From Gnetum montanum (Eukaryota; Streptophyta; Gnetopsida; Gnetales; Gnetaceae), in assembly GCA_015680685.1 (NCBI GenBank), contig MNCI01008893.1:66364-130363 (forward strand): 64,000 bases of DNA. Reading direction: 5' to 3'. This document shows positions 34,990 to 46,619 of the stretch, in pieces. Each line of letters opens with the position of its first letter. The first letter of the stretch is position 1. The position numbers and the translations under genes are program-made. Under the pieces are notes generated by a model that was not told the DNA's origin, searched no databases, and saw nothing but the letters and a program-made list of their open reading frames with translations.

Positions 34990-35281
34990 GTATGCTCTTA
35001 GTTGTGGTGGTAGTAAACCCTAAGTTTTTGATGATAATATTTTTGAAATTTTTTCTAACTCCCCTAAAGGATTAAGTGATAATTGCTATTAACTCATTAA
35101 TGTTTGAGAATTTAACCCTTCCAACAACTTTGATAAACCAAAGATTAAATTAATAATTAACTACTTAATCTATCCAGCCATAATCACACCTTAGCCAAAT
35201 GTAACCTCCTCATGAGACAAGGTATTCTAATCATTCTAAGTTACATAATAATTACTAATCCATTATTATGTGTGATTATAG
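34990..35281 (+). other. Candidate leader intron of the extra ORF (292 bp)
   Basis: Donor CCAGAG|GTATGC at 34990 and acceptor TGATTATAG ending at 35281, directly before the ATG of the extra ORF. The stretch is AT-rich. Predicted only from the splice signals. Confidence 0.4.
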
Positions 35282-38140
35282 ATGGCACCAAAACCAAAGA
35301 GACTGCAGGAGGAGGGACCATCACAACCATAGGAGAAGTGACCTAGAGGAGGAAGAGGCCAATAAGAACATGGTCAAGAATAAGCTGAGGTAACCCATGC
35401 AACAGGACCTCTTAGAGACGAGGCCGAGGTGGAATCTATTCAACAAATTCCTAAAGAGGCAATCACATCTAAACATTCATAGAGAAGTGAAGTGCTAGGC
35501 CTTGTACCTAGATTGGAAGTCACAGTCACATAGGCCTATCTCAACATAATTGGAAACTGTGAAGTCCAACACTCAGTTCTCCAAGAACTGAATTTCGGAC
35601 CATTTCTTTAATGGGTTTCAGAAGATGTTAAAACTCAACTACAAGCCTCTCCCATGTGGCCAATCATCACTTCTAGTGGGGAGTGGTACATGGAAGAAAC
35701 ATATCTCTTCTAGAATAATAGGAAAGTAGGATCCACTATAGAAATCAAGGACATCCAAGTGTCCTACTCAATGGAGGCCATTGCATAGGTCCTTGGGCTA
35801 CCAGACATAGGAACACAATTGGTAGAGTTTTCAATACAAGGTGATCCTGGAGTAAAGAAGAAGTGGACGTAGCAGTGTTATGGGGTTGATTGTAAGGAGT
35901 TTGGCATGCTCACACTAGTGGAGCAAGTCTATTTTAAGATAGTAGCCTACCATCTCAATATGATAGTGAGGCCTAGTAAGGTGACAACCTTCTCTGCCCA
36001 AGCATGCGTTGCTCTAAGTAAAATTTTTTTAGCAAATCTTCTACAAATAATCTATCTAGAGATAGAAAAGCACTTCAGGGAGAATGAATGTGGAAGAAAG
36101 ACTTTTCCCTTTCCCTACTTGATCAAACAACTATGCAAAAGGGCAAGGATAGTTCGCTACATAAATGATATGCTTAGGCATGCTCCTAGTGCTTCGTGGG
36201 CTAAAATGATGAATGATAAGATGCCTACCACGATCATAGAAGATGTGCAGCAATGTCCACCTCCACTACCTACTCATGAGCAAACACCAGAGGCCTACAC
36301 TATGGTTGAATGCATGTGGAAATTTTGAGAGTAGCTCTTGCAACAATAAGAGCAGCAAGCAGGAATTAGTGGTGGAGATCCATATATGTATAGACCAGCC
36401 ATGAGTCACCTTAGAGAAGTGGCTTGTACAATCAACTAGATGGAGGAAGGTGGATCAATTCTATCTACCTAACAAACATAGTTTTCTACGAGGTCAAATC
36501 CAAGTGCTCGAGAGGTGACGGTGTCTCTCTCTCAACACCATCTATTACCAAAAATCTCTAGGAATGCTACTTCCTTTTTGGTGCACTTGGAGGAGGGTGA
36601 GGAGGCAACTGTATTGGTGATGTAGCACTAGGGGCAAGAGACAACTGTAGAGATCATTGTTGATTGAGTTGTTGAGGCATTAAATGCACTTGTAGCACCT
36701 AAACTAGATGTTTCTGCACTAAGAGATGTGTAGGCATCCATAGGGACAATCAGTGAAAGATTAAATGTAGCCCAATATGAAGAACTATTGGACCTACTGG
36801 TGGGAATGGGGTAATTGATTCTAGATCTCTTTGATTTTCTAGATACCATCACTACAACCCAATCAGAGCTTCTAGAGGTAAAGGGCAAGTGCCTCATCTT
36901 GGAAGGTCAACTTGAAATAATTTAAGCACATAATCAATGCTTGGTTGTAGAAGTTTCTGAATTGCATGCCTCAATTACTGACCTTACTCTTATCAACCTT
37001 GCCTTGACATAAGATGAAGCTTTTTAATAGCTTCAAGAATAGCTTAAATGGGTTGAGAGAGAAATGGTAACGGTGGTCTTTAATTAGTCCATAGCAAAAG
37101 TTAAAACTCACATAGTATAGAAGGACTTGATGTAGACTCGCCCAAAAAATGAGACCTTAATCACTGAAAACCATCACTTGCAAAATATTGATGTCCAAAA
37201 ACAACAATTAGAAGCATTTATCCATCAACAACATGAGTAGCTCACTAGGGCAACCATCAAATTGAGAAAATTAGTAGCAAAAAATCATAACATGGAGGAG
37301 GTCTGTGCCTTATGCCAGAAGTCAGCTATTGAGATTATCACTTGGAAGAACGAGGCTCTAAAATTTGAGAAAGTTAAAAATCATTACAGAGACTAGGTTG
37401 GCCTAAAAAAGGAGGTGAATAAAAAACATATCCAACTAGAGAAGACAAAAATTAATGAGGCCCTCTAACAACTCCAACAAGGTAGAGAATTGTGACAACC
37501 CATCGTCGATGGGATTGATGCCTATAACAGGGCAAAAATTTGCATGAAAAAATTGTAGATTGAAGAGATGATGGAGTACATAGAACTATCCAATCTTCAC
37601 TATGCAAACTTGGTAATGCTAACTACTAGACGATTGTGGTCTAAACTTGAAAAGTAAGTAGCCAGCTTGTACTTGTTGCATGAGGCTGAGTTCAAGACCC
37701 ATAAAGACGCTAAGAAAAAGCTTGTAGTTGCGAATGCTAAACTTGAGGTTCTCAAGGTGAAATTCATCGACCAGAGATTAGTTGCAAAGAACCTGTTCAA
37801 AAGAATGAATGACTACCAGGTGCTTCAGGACACACTTTGAGCATTTGACATTGATCACAAGCAATTCATAGCCTAATTTGTCAATGTAAAGGAGCTCTTT
37901 TCCATTTTGGCTTATCCTTGGGATGTTCCAACCCTATCCCACATCAACAAAGCTACATGGATCGTGAATGATCCTAGGAGTAAAAAAGAGAAAATGAAAG
38001 CGTTATTGGATGCTTTTCACCTTCCACTTAGAGTAGTAGTAGTAGCAGGACAACCATAGCTACTTTTGCTACCACACATGCCTAAAGCTGGTGAAGGTAC
38101 CTCAGAACCTCAAGAGCCACCACCACCTAGGACTATTTGA
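35282..38140 (+). pseudogene. Extra post-pol ORF of E2 (about 952 codons), unknown function
   Basis: One plus-strand frame runs from the ATG at 35282 to TGA at 38138-38140, broken by roughly forty stops but apparently no frameshift. The start is basic and low-complexity (MAPKPKRLQEE). Residues about 90-305 form a globular region with LGLPDIGTQLVEF, a Leu-rich stretch, LIYLEIEKHF-type and FPFPYLIKQLCKRA. This pattern recalls the plant-specific domain described as 'putative plant transposon protein' or ATHILA ORF1-like. Residues about 520-860 are rich in Leu, Glu, Lys and Gln heptads and are probably coiled coil. A Pro-rich tail ends the frame. No signal peptide or membrane segment is visible, so an envelope role is not supported. 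It sits between INT and the 3' LTR on the sense strand, behind the U3-like block and candidate leader intron. A relic of the same protein lies at about 47440-47697; E1-inner lacks it. A host gene captured by an ancestor is an alternative. Confidence 0.7.
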
Positions 38141-38386
38141 CCTTCTCCATCAACTTCATTTTATCAAAGAATGTGTTGTCCAGTTTTGAAGAATCATGTC
38201 ATGGTATTCAATTTTATGTCATGAACACCATAATTTTTGTAATGTGTTGATTTGTACATTGAGCACTCAATTGTTATGTCAATTTTGTCTTGTTTTATTT
38301 TGTTATGTCAGAGTCATTCAATAATTCCATACTTTTCCAATTTTGTAAAGAACTCGAGGATGAGTTTTCATTCAGTTGTGGAGGTA
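38141..38386 (+). other. E2 region before 3' LTR, with conserved block and polypurine tract
   Basis: Contains 'aactcgaggatgagttttca' at 38351-38370, shared with E1-inner (about 11230) and in modified form with E4 and E6. A short G/A-rich tract (38379-38385) abuts the LTR; this is where plus-strand synthesis would be primed. Confidence 0.6.
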
Positions 38387-39309
38387 CGATGAGTTTCAGT
38401 TTGTCATGTCAATTGGGCCCCATCGACGAGGCCCTATTAATGCAATCTATTGCATTGATGCAGTTCCATTGACTAGGTCTCATCAACATAATCAATTGCA
38501 TCGACGTGGCCTTGTTGATGCAGATGCTTATGTTGGTCTATAAATACATGTTCACTAGTCGCATTTATGGCATGTCTTGTTGTAGTAGTAGCAGAGCTCT
38601 TACATTTTTTTCCATTTGAGAGTTAGAATATTTTCCCAAGTGCTTGTAGTATGAGTTATTAAGTGTATGAATATTTATTCGAGCATTGTTGTACTTGAGC
38701 ACGACAATGTGTGCAGAAATAAAGATGAGCTTTCTAATAAACCTTGCAGCATTCTAGATAGATTAAATATTTCATTTATGAATCTAATGTTTTTAATTAT
38801 TTATTAAATGTTTTCTAGTAATTAAGCTATTGAAGGAATTAAGCAAGATAAGCTAGATAGATTAAACACATTAGTATGACTGCTTTGAGCATAACACATA
38901 TTCGGTTGATAATCCTAGTAGCATTATTGCTTAGTATGCCTTATAGCATAGTGCTTGGTAACCCAGTGGTGAATACGTGGGTTTAGGACATGTGCAGAAA
39001 GTGGGACCAAATGCTTATGTTAGGATTGCTTAGATACTAGTTAATTAGTTAATCCAATTACTTTATCTCTCTTGAAACACCAAAATCATAAAATACAAAA
39101 TGATAAAGATCAAATGCCTCAATTACACTTAACCATACTAGTGTACATCACAAGTGTAATTGGGAAGATAATGAATGACCTTAAGGCAAGATTTGCTTTC
39201 TAGAAGACTAGTGCACTAGAAACTATAAAGTTCACGGAATTCGATTAGATCACGTGTGAATGCTCTGTGATTCATATAGTTGGGCATAGGGGTACCTCAC
39301 TGCTCATCA
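38387..39309 (+). repeat. 3' LTR of E2 (923 bp)
   Basis: Starts CGATGA (a mutated TGATGA) and ends TCATCA at 39304-39309. TATA box at 38539-38546. The U3 array matches that of the 5' LTR, with many differences, which points to an old insertion. Confidence 0.9.
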
Positions 39310-41100
39310 CCATGTAAGAAGATCACAATGTCAAAATCCTTTCCTCTTTAATGTGGAAAATATAGCTAACCCATGGCTACACTCTCCTTTGACAATCAAC
39401 CAAGGAAGGGGGAGGATAGGACCTAATGCAAGGAGGGCCTCCACACCTAGGTCTCCCAACAGGCCACTAAGAGATAGTCAAAGGGGTCATGGAAGAAAGG
39501 AAAGTGAGCATGTCTCTTTTAGTTCTCCATCATTTTCACCATTCTCATCATCAAGTTCTAACAAGGATGAGTATGGGCAAGGAAGAAGAGGTTAGGATAG
39601 ATGAGCTGGTGAAGATAATATGAGAGATCAAACTAGAAATGAAGATAAAGATGGTTATTAAGATATAGATAGACAAACATTATGTACATAGACATGGTAG
39701 AAGGCATAGTAAAAAACATAGAAGGAATCATAATCATGATAGAGACCCGGATGAATGTGATGATTATAATAAACCCTTACTAGCTATAAGAAGCATGATC
39801 AATATAAGGAAGGTTGTTTACCTTCTTACTAGGTAGTAGAGGGACAATATAAGAAGAGGCTAGGATAGATGATTTCGTGGAGATAAAAGGAGAGATCAAA
39901 ATAGAAATGAAGATAGAGATGTTTATTAAGATAAAGATAGACAAAGATTGTGGACATAGACATTTTAGAAGGGATCATGATCATGATAGAGACCTAGACG
40001 AATGTGATGATTATAATGAACTTCTATTAACTACAAGGAGCATGATCAATATAAGGAAGACTATTTATTTTCCTATTAGGTAGTAGAGGGACAATTGTAT
40101 TAAGCAACTTAATATGAACAACATTCCTAAACATGAGGAAGGCTATAATGCAAACCCACAACATCATTTGCAAGCCTTTCATGATGCTATGCCTTGCAAA
40201 ACATCGAACATGATTGAAAAAAGCTTAGATTATTCCTAAGAACACTCATTAAAGAAGTAGTGAGATGATATAGGTCTTTGGAACTAGAATCCATTTAGAG
40301 ATACAACATAATACTATAGTTATTCAATGATAAATACTAGACATACTCTAGAGTGCCTAATTTGACAAAGCAAATTCATAGATGGAAATAAAGAAACCAT
40401 AAATCCTTTGATGTGGCATTGGAAAAATATTATTCGTTATTGCATAGGTGCCAAGGACATGACTTTTCTTAATGGAAGAAGTTGAGGCACATCATAGATG
40501 GGATAAGGACCAAAATAAGAGAAACTCTTAAGTTCTATAACAAAAAGAGACTATTAGAGATGAGAGTTCACCAGATTTAGAGGTTGATTAATTAAGTGGC
40601 CAATGGAGAAGGTGAACTTAAGAAAGAGAGAACACTAAAGAGTATAATAGGGATCCATCCTTTTGCAAGAAGGATGTTTGTGCTTATGAGAGAAGGAAAA
40701 ATGAAGATTTAATGGAGAAGGTTATCTAATAAAAAAAATTTCATCGAAAAAATTTGTTTAAGAAATAGTGGAAAAAGTTGAAATAATGTGAGACTTTGTT
40801 GATGAAAAATCACAACTACATTGAAAATAGTAGAGAAAAGACAAATTAGGCTCTTACATGAGGTAGGAACAAGAAGAAGAAAAATGAAGCAAGAAAGGAC
40901 ATATATAGTAAAAAAGGTAAAGTTGCAACAATAAAAGAGGTTTTTGATTTAGAATTAAATAGAGATGATAGACATTACTTGTTCCTATATGAATATCCTA
41001 AGGGATGCTGCTTATCATGGCACATATACAAAAATCAAGGATGCATTCTTTAAAGCCTAAGTTCATCAAGAGGTAGATGCCTAGGAGGTTACCTCATTCA
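39310..41100 (+). pseudogene. Gag relic of E3 (downstream part)
   Basis: Starts with the second CCATG target copy and continues E3 gag. It includes a basic Ser-rich stretch at 39353-39595 (SPSFSPFSSSSSNKDE), an imperfect duplication of the following Asp/Arg-rich segment (39590-39840 and 39845-40085), and the gag core near 40110-40200 (NNIPKHEEGYNANPQHHLQAF). A degraded zinc knuckle lies near 40985-41015 (YEYPKGCC). Many stops and shifts are present. Confidence 0.72.
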
Positions 41101-42250
41101 CAAGGAAATTATATGCAATTCTATAATCAATAGTACTATCCAAGTGGGACTCCTCCTCAACTACAAGAACATTACCATTAGTAGTGGAAAAATCCATAAT
41201 TGTGGGGGATGCCACCATGAAAGTAGTAATATCCTTACAGGAAACCTAATCCATATGTATATTATGTCCAATAGTGTATTTTTCCTAGTGTTGCCTATAC
41301 TCATGCATCCTCCTACTATTATTACCCATTCGAGTATCATAGACTTGCTACTCCTCTTGTTGATTTGGCTTCCTATACCTTTGATCAACCTCCAATGCAT
41401 CCTCAATATCCACACACTTTTCTTCCTCTAGTACCACCTCTACTAATGCATGGAAAAATACCACTACAACCACAACAAAAGAGTGCTACAATAACCATTA
41501 ACATGTAGATGGATGATAGTTTAAGTGGTTCTAAGTGCAAGCCTTAGAAACATTCCTTCTACAAACTTGTCAATCCATCCAAATTAGTGCAAGTGTTAGT
41601 GGTCATGGACATCACATCAATGTGAACATTCTCCATCTTAAATGAGTCACCTTGAAGAAAAATTGAGAACATAAAGATTGTCATGCTCACTCACACTACG
41701 TGATTGTATAGAAGTCAGTACTCTACCAAAGAAAATAACATATCTAGGAAGTTCTTTAATCTACCAATAGATAGCTAGAAATGCACTTTATAAAGCTCTA
41801 CTAGACTTAGGTTTTAGAGTAAAATTTATCTTTTAAGAAATATATAAAGCATGGAACTTGTTATTGCTAAAGATATGCAGCATTAGAGTAGAGTTTGTAG
41901 ATTAATTAGTTACAATTTCATTTTTATAGATTAATGTTCTCTTAAAAGTTTACAAGAACACCTCCATGAACTACACATTTGAAGGTATGATTTATGGTCG
42001 TAAATGATCTTCAAAGTAATATAATCCTTGATAAATTGATCATCATGAAATGAAGGGAAATAAACCTCTAATTTAATATAGATTTAGCCTATCAACCAAG
42101 ATTATAATCGACAGGGGTATAGATACGTAGCAGTGAACTTAGTGATTAACTGGATTAAACACAAGTGATATGGATAAGATCTAAGCAATATGAGCATATT
42201 TAAAGTAGGTAAGCATAAAATAAATGATAATGATAGACCATTGTATGGAA
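41100..42250 (+). pseudogene. Protease region of E3, strongly decayed
   Basis: At 41790-41860 the frame reads ALLDLGFRVKFIF*EIYKAWN, the family protease with its active site destroyed (DLG for DSG). The region around 42115-42185 recalls the linker after protease in E1 and E2. RT was not found before the gap. Confidence 0.6.
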
Positions 42251-42525
42251 GAGGATTTGGTTTTAATTTTACAATAACTAAGGAATGCTTTATTACATGA
42301 ATTAATAGAGTTCTCCTCCTAGGGAAGGTCAAAAGCCATAATGGTATGGGATACAAACTATAGATTGAAAATTGCTAAATTGGACCTAGTTAATAAGCAA
42401 ATACAAGGTTTAACTAATTAATGTTGAATTCTTATGAGGTTAGAAATGGATAAGAAGTCTACTCACATTATTTGGAGTTATTTAAGGGTCAAGATAGAGT
42501 CATATTTGAGCGTTGTCTTAGATGT

Positions 42526-43136
42526 GACATTGCCAAGTGATGCAATGACACTGATGCTAGTGTGAACATCACCTGCATTAGCATAAGTTAATACTATACA
42601 CTTTGAGTTATCAATTTGAAACTCTAGAAATCACTATCAGTGCTTGAATTAATGTCAAACATTGTTGGAATGATGTTAAGTGAACACTGGAGATCACACA
42701 AAGCCAAAAGTATCATATGAAGTGAAGTTTTGAATTCAGGCTACATAAGTGACACTTGTAGGTGATGATAATGTGGATATTAGCATGACTAGAGAATCAT
42801 GGATTTAAATCATATTCATTTATGCCTTTTGGGATCTTTGGAATTACTAAAATTGATGTCTATCATCTTAGGAATGTTGTAGACTAGTTGCCAAATGATC
42901 GATGGAAGTGAAACTAGGGTTAGAAGGAAAGTTTTCACATGATGGTGGAGTGATGACATATGCAGGTGATGCTAATGCTGATTTCAATGTCACCTAGATG
43001 AAAGTTGCTATTTTAGGTCTTTGAAAGTCATCAAAATTACCAAAGCTAATGCTTGCCTTTTAGGGCATGGTTGGGAACATGTGTCGAGAGCTTGTAGAAG
43101 CCTAAAATACTATTGAAAATGATGATTTTGGACTTG
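42526..43136. repeat. Diverged 204-225-bp tandem repeat running into the gap
   Basis: Three units start near 42526, 42751 and 42955. Each begins with 'gaca(t/c)..' followed by a 'gtgatg' core and a run like 'aatg(c/t)(t/g)gat', then 'gtcac' or 'gac'. The third unit runs into the N block, which may therefore hide more copies. Confidence 0.6.
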
Positions 43137-43779
43137 NNNNNNNNNNNNNNNNNNNNNNNNNNNNNNNNNNNNNNNNNNNNNNNNNNNNNNNNNNNNNNNN
43201 NNNNNNNNNNNNNNNNNNNNNNNNNNNNNNNNNNNNNNNNNNNNNNNNNNNNNNNNNNNNNNNNNNNNNNNNNNNNNNNNNNNNNNNNNNNNNNNNNNNN
43301 NNNNNNNNNNNNNNNNNNNNNNNNNNNNNNNNNNNNNNNNNNNNNNNNNNNNNNNNNNNNNNNNNNNNNNNNNNNNNNNNNNNNNNNNNNNNNNNNNNNN
43401 NNNNNNNNNNNNNNNNNNNNNNNNNNNNNNNNNNNNNNNNNNNNNNNNNNNNNNNNNNNNNNNNNNNNNNNNNNNNNNNNNNNNNNNNNNNNNNNNNNNN
43501 NNNNNNNNNNNNNNNNNNNNNNNNNNNNNNNNNNNNNNNNNNNNNNNNNNNNNNNNNNNNNNNNNNNNNNNNNNNNNNNNNNNNNNNNNNNNNNNNNNNN
43601 NNNNNNNNNNNNNNNNNNNNNNNNNNNNNNNNNNNNNNNNNNNNNNNNNNNNNNNNNNNNNNNNNNNNNNNNNNNNNNNNNNNNNNNNNNNNNNNNNNNN
43701 NNNNNNNNNNNNNNNNNNNNNNNNNNNNNNNNNNNNNNNNNNNNNNNNNNNNNNNNNNNNNNNNNNNNNNNNNNNNNNN
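43137..43779. other. Assembly gap (643 Ns)
   Basis: All bases are N. Nothing can be said about the content. Any reading frame spanning it is meaningless. Confidence 1.
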
Positions 43780-44800
43780 GGTTGGGGTGGAGGGAGGGAG
43801 GGGAAATTCCATTAATCTAGGGGTATGTAACAATGTCGAAGCCACCCATATCTTGGTTATTAAAGTACTAAAAAGGTGGGTACAACATATGCCCCCTCTT
43901 GATGGATTTTGAAGAGATATCGAAGGAGAACCCATAAAGAAGAAGATGGATGATGATTTGATGATTAAATTGCAAAGAAAAAATGGAGAAGAAAAGAAGC
44001 AGGATGAGGAAAAAAAGTTAGGACTTCATTGATACACCAGTTATGAGGATGATGTCATTCCACATAAGGGGGGCAAGGCTAAATCTTACACACAATATGA
44101 TCAAAAGAATGCCATTTATAATTTTTATACCTTGCTCCACTCAAACTCTCAACAAACCCTCAATAAAATGGAGCAAAAGAATTCAATCCTTATTGATGTA
44201 CTATTGAGAGGAAGGAAAATAGATAGGAAGGAAAGTTAAAGGAAGAATAGAAAAACATGAGAAATGATAGATGAAAAAATAGTTGCAAAATCAAGAAACC
44301 AATAAACTTTGGAAAAAATGAGGGACCTCACCTATATACCAAGTTGGGATGCTATGCATAGAAGTGGGGCACGACTACATCCCACACTTTAACGATATTA
44401 ATACTTGATAAATTAATAATTTCTCTCCCTGTTTCACTTAACGTACCCTCACATGAAGTAAAAATAGAAAAACCCTCATGGCTCTCTACATGAGAAAAAT
44501 TACTAATAAATATCCTTATTGTAGTATGTTGATGAGAAGAAATGTTACTAGAACATGACAGGTACGAAGTAAGAAAAATAGATGAAATTGCATAGGGGAG
44601 GTATAAAAGAATGATGATAAAAAATAAAGGAAGAGAGAGAGAGAGAGAATGATGAAAAGCATGATAGGGAGTAAATCGAAAGTAATGCAATAAACATAGA
44701 TGACATAAGAGATGAGCGGTAGACAAAACCTAAAGATAATTGACTTTTTTTTTAATTTTTTATTCTTTGATTCTTATTAGATGTAGTAACTTTTGAGTTA
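43780..44800. other. Unassigned DNA right of the gap
   Basis: No family was recognised. A plus-strand segment near 44035-44210 has a low-stop frame (SYEDDVIPHKGGKAKSYTQY...) that could be an old gag of another lineage. A GA microsatellite is at 44634-44648. A minus-strand open frame at 44352-44726 has no known motif. Confidence 0.4.
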
Positions 44801-45119
44801 TGCTTAGTTGATAGGATCTAGGTGCTAATTCTCATCTAAGTCCACTTGATAATATGCTTCATTGCTAAGACTTTTAATGATGATGAAGGAACCTTGCTTA
44901 TTGGGAGAGAACTTGGAAGTTTTGAAATTTGGGAAATACCATAGTATAATATCATATTTTTTATTTCCCTTAGTCAAACATGATTATCATGGAGATGGTG
45001 TAAGATTTTTGTTGATTATGGATGTTGGTTACTACTTGCTTGTTATTCTCTTCAAGATTATCTACCTCAACACAATGCATTTTGTCATTCTCCTCATTTT
45101 TCTTCCAATTATTCAAGGC

Positions 45120-45960
45120 TACCTAGAGAGAAGGCATACCTAGCTCCACCAAAAACATTGCTTCAAATCCATAAGTCAATAGGAATGGGGTTTGGCTAGT
45201 TGCATTGTAGAAATTATTTTGTAGATCCATAGATTGTGGGATAGTTGTGTATGCTAATTTCTCTAGGATTGATCAACCATGGTTTTGAGTAACGAATAAG
45301 GGATTTTTGATTGACTTGGCTTCACCATTCGACTAGGGATAGGATAAAGATGAGAATTATTAGATGATTTGATATCAATCACAAAACTTGACAACTTCTT
45401 TGCTCTTGAATTGAGGTTCATTATTTGTTATAATGTGAAGGGAAATATCTAGTGGGTGATGATGTGATCCAAGATGAAATGATAGATGTGGCAGATTTTA
45501 ATTAGATAGCTTCACCTCACTTGATCAAATAATGTATAGTTGTTAAAATAAATTGATGACCTGTATAAGATGAGGGATTAATTAAACCTATGAGATTTAT
45601 CTTCCATTTTGAAAGGGTCATACAATTTCCAATGTCCTAAGCTTCTAAGATGATACATAGGTAAGTGGAGAATGATGTTGACATATATGTTCCTAGATAT
45701 GTCAAATTTAGGAACATGCACACGATAGTGTTAACAATCACCTTAACTATCATGTGCATGTTCCTAGATATTGTAAACCACTAGTAAATTAGAGAGACAA
45801 TGCGAGCTATGAAAGACTATGATTCTAAATAACCTCCATATACATTAGAATACATCTATTTTAGAACTATTTGTGCTTCATCATGATTTAGGCAATGTAG
45901 AAGAACACCTGATGTAGAGATATGACATAAAATACCTAGATCCATAATGTAAAAATGTTT
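45120..45960 (-). pseudogene. Integrase relic of Tat-like element E5
   Basis: Minus-strand reading near 45480-45120 follows a Ty3/gypsy integrase core. ITNNEPQFKSKEV lies where IISDNGTQFKSKEF is expected (catalytic Asp lost), then a YP.P-type turn, a 'LAKPHSYWL' stretch, and YGFEAMFLVELGMPSL at 45180-45130, the typical YG.EAVLPVELEIPSLR box. Stops and shifts are frequent. Part of the same minus-strand relic as the RNase H at 46050-46470 and the RT at 49640-50700. Confidence 0.7.
45711..45764. repeat. Near-perfect hairpin, 22-24-base arms, 8-base loop
   Basis: 'ggaacatgcacacgatagtg' (arm 45711-45734) pairs with 45743-45764, with one mismatch and one bulge. The loop is 'caatcacc'. 'tgttcctagatat' also flanks it on both sides. 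It lies inside the E5 integrase relic. Confidence 0.75.
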
Positions 45961-46049
45961 AGAGTATTTATGAAGAGCATCCTTTTGAGATGAGGATAGG
46001 TGTTTAGAAGTTTTTTTGGTTTGCAAGTTTTATATGATATCTTGGTATT

Positions 46050-46470
46050 GTTTGTCATATTCTAAGTTGATTAAGCTAACACATTGTATATGTATAATAG
46101 TGATAGATGTATCTTGTATTGAATGAAATAAATTATCTTTAGGAAATATGGAATTCACAAGAAAAGAAAAAGTAGGTAAAGCATCTACAAGCATGTTTTC
46201 CATGTAATGGATGTACATTAAGAGACATTTTTCAAATTGGAAAATAAGCTTCTTAGCTAAATTAAGATAAGGTTGAAGATGCTTAGCTTTTCAAGAGTAT
46301 TCATTGTTAACTTAGTGGATGACTAGTTGGAAATCGCCTTGAATTGAAAGCCTATGAGAAAATAATTTGGCTCAAAAATTGGAACATTAAGATGGATATT
46401 CTACATTACGATATAAGCCACTACAAGTGTTGGCCCACCTGTTGCAAACTAGGGCCATTACATCCATGGA
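46050..46470 (-). pseudogene. RNase H relic (additional, Tat-type) of E5
   Basis: Minus-strand reading gives HRLSIQGDFQLVIH*VNNEYS, then HLQPYLNLAKKLIFQFEKC and MYIHYMENMLVDALPT. This matches the second, plant/archaeal-like RNase H of Tat elements (pattern GDSQLV, then N.YE, then ADALA). The catalytic Asp of GD is kept. The frame is broken upstream of 46420. Confidence 0.7.
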
Positions 46471-46619
46471 GGATTCTGACTTGCCTATTGTAGTCTTCCA
46501 CACGGCGAGCTGTATTACGCATGTGCCAAAATTTGCACTCTCAAGTAGCCATGTTAGTCGAGGCACTCACTTTGCGACGTTGTAGCCTTTGCTACCGTAG
46601 CGGGATGCGTCTATGGGTA

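Larger units (their letters stand above)
25987..39309 (+). mobile_element. Full-length Athila-like element E2 with extra downstream ORF (13.3 kb)
   Basis: LTRs are at 25987-26929 and 38387-39309, with target duplication CCATG at 25982-25986 and 39310-39314. The interior has a primer site, gag, PR, RT, RNase H, INT, a ~1.6-kb noncoding stretch, a U3-like block with TATA box, and a ~952-codon extra frame. It is inserted in the same orientation into the related element E3. All frames contain stops. The presence of an ORF after pol is a known Athila feature, usually called env-like; this one does not look like an envelope. Confidence 0.92.

Noticed and set aside
35282-38140. Envelope gene, by analogy with Athila
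   Set aside because: No signal peptide, membrane anchor or glycosylated ectodomain pattern is visible; the frame is coiled-coil rich.
43102-43935. Long open frames on both strands
   Set aside because: They consist almost entirely of the N gap.
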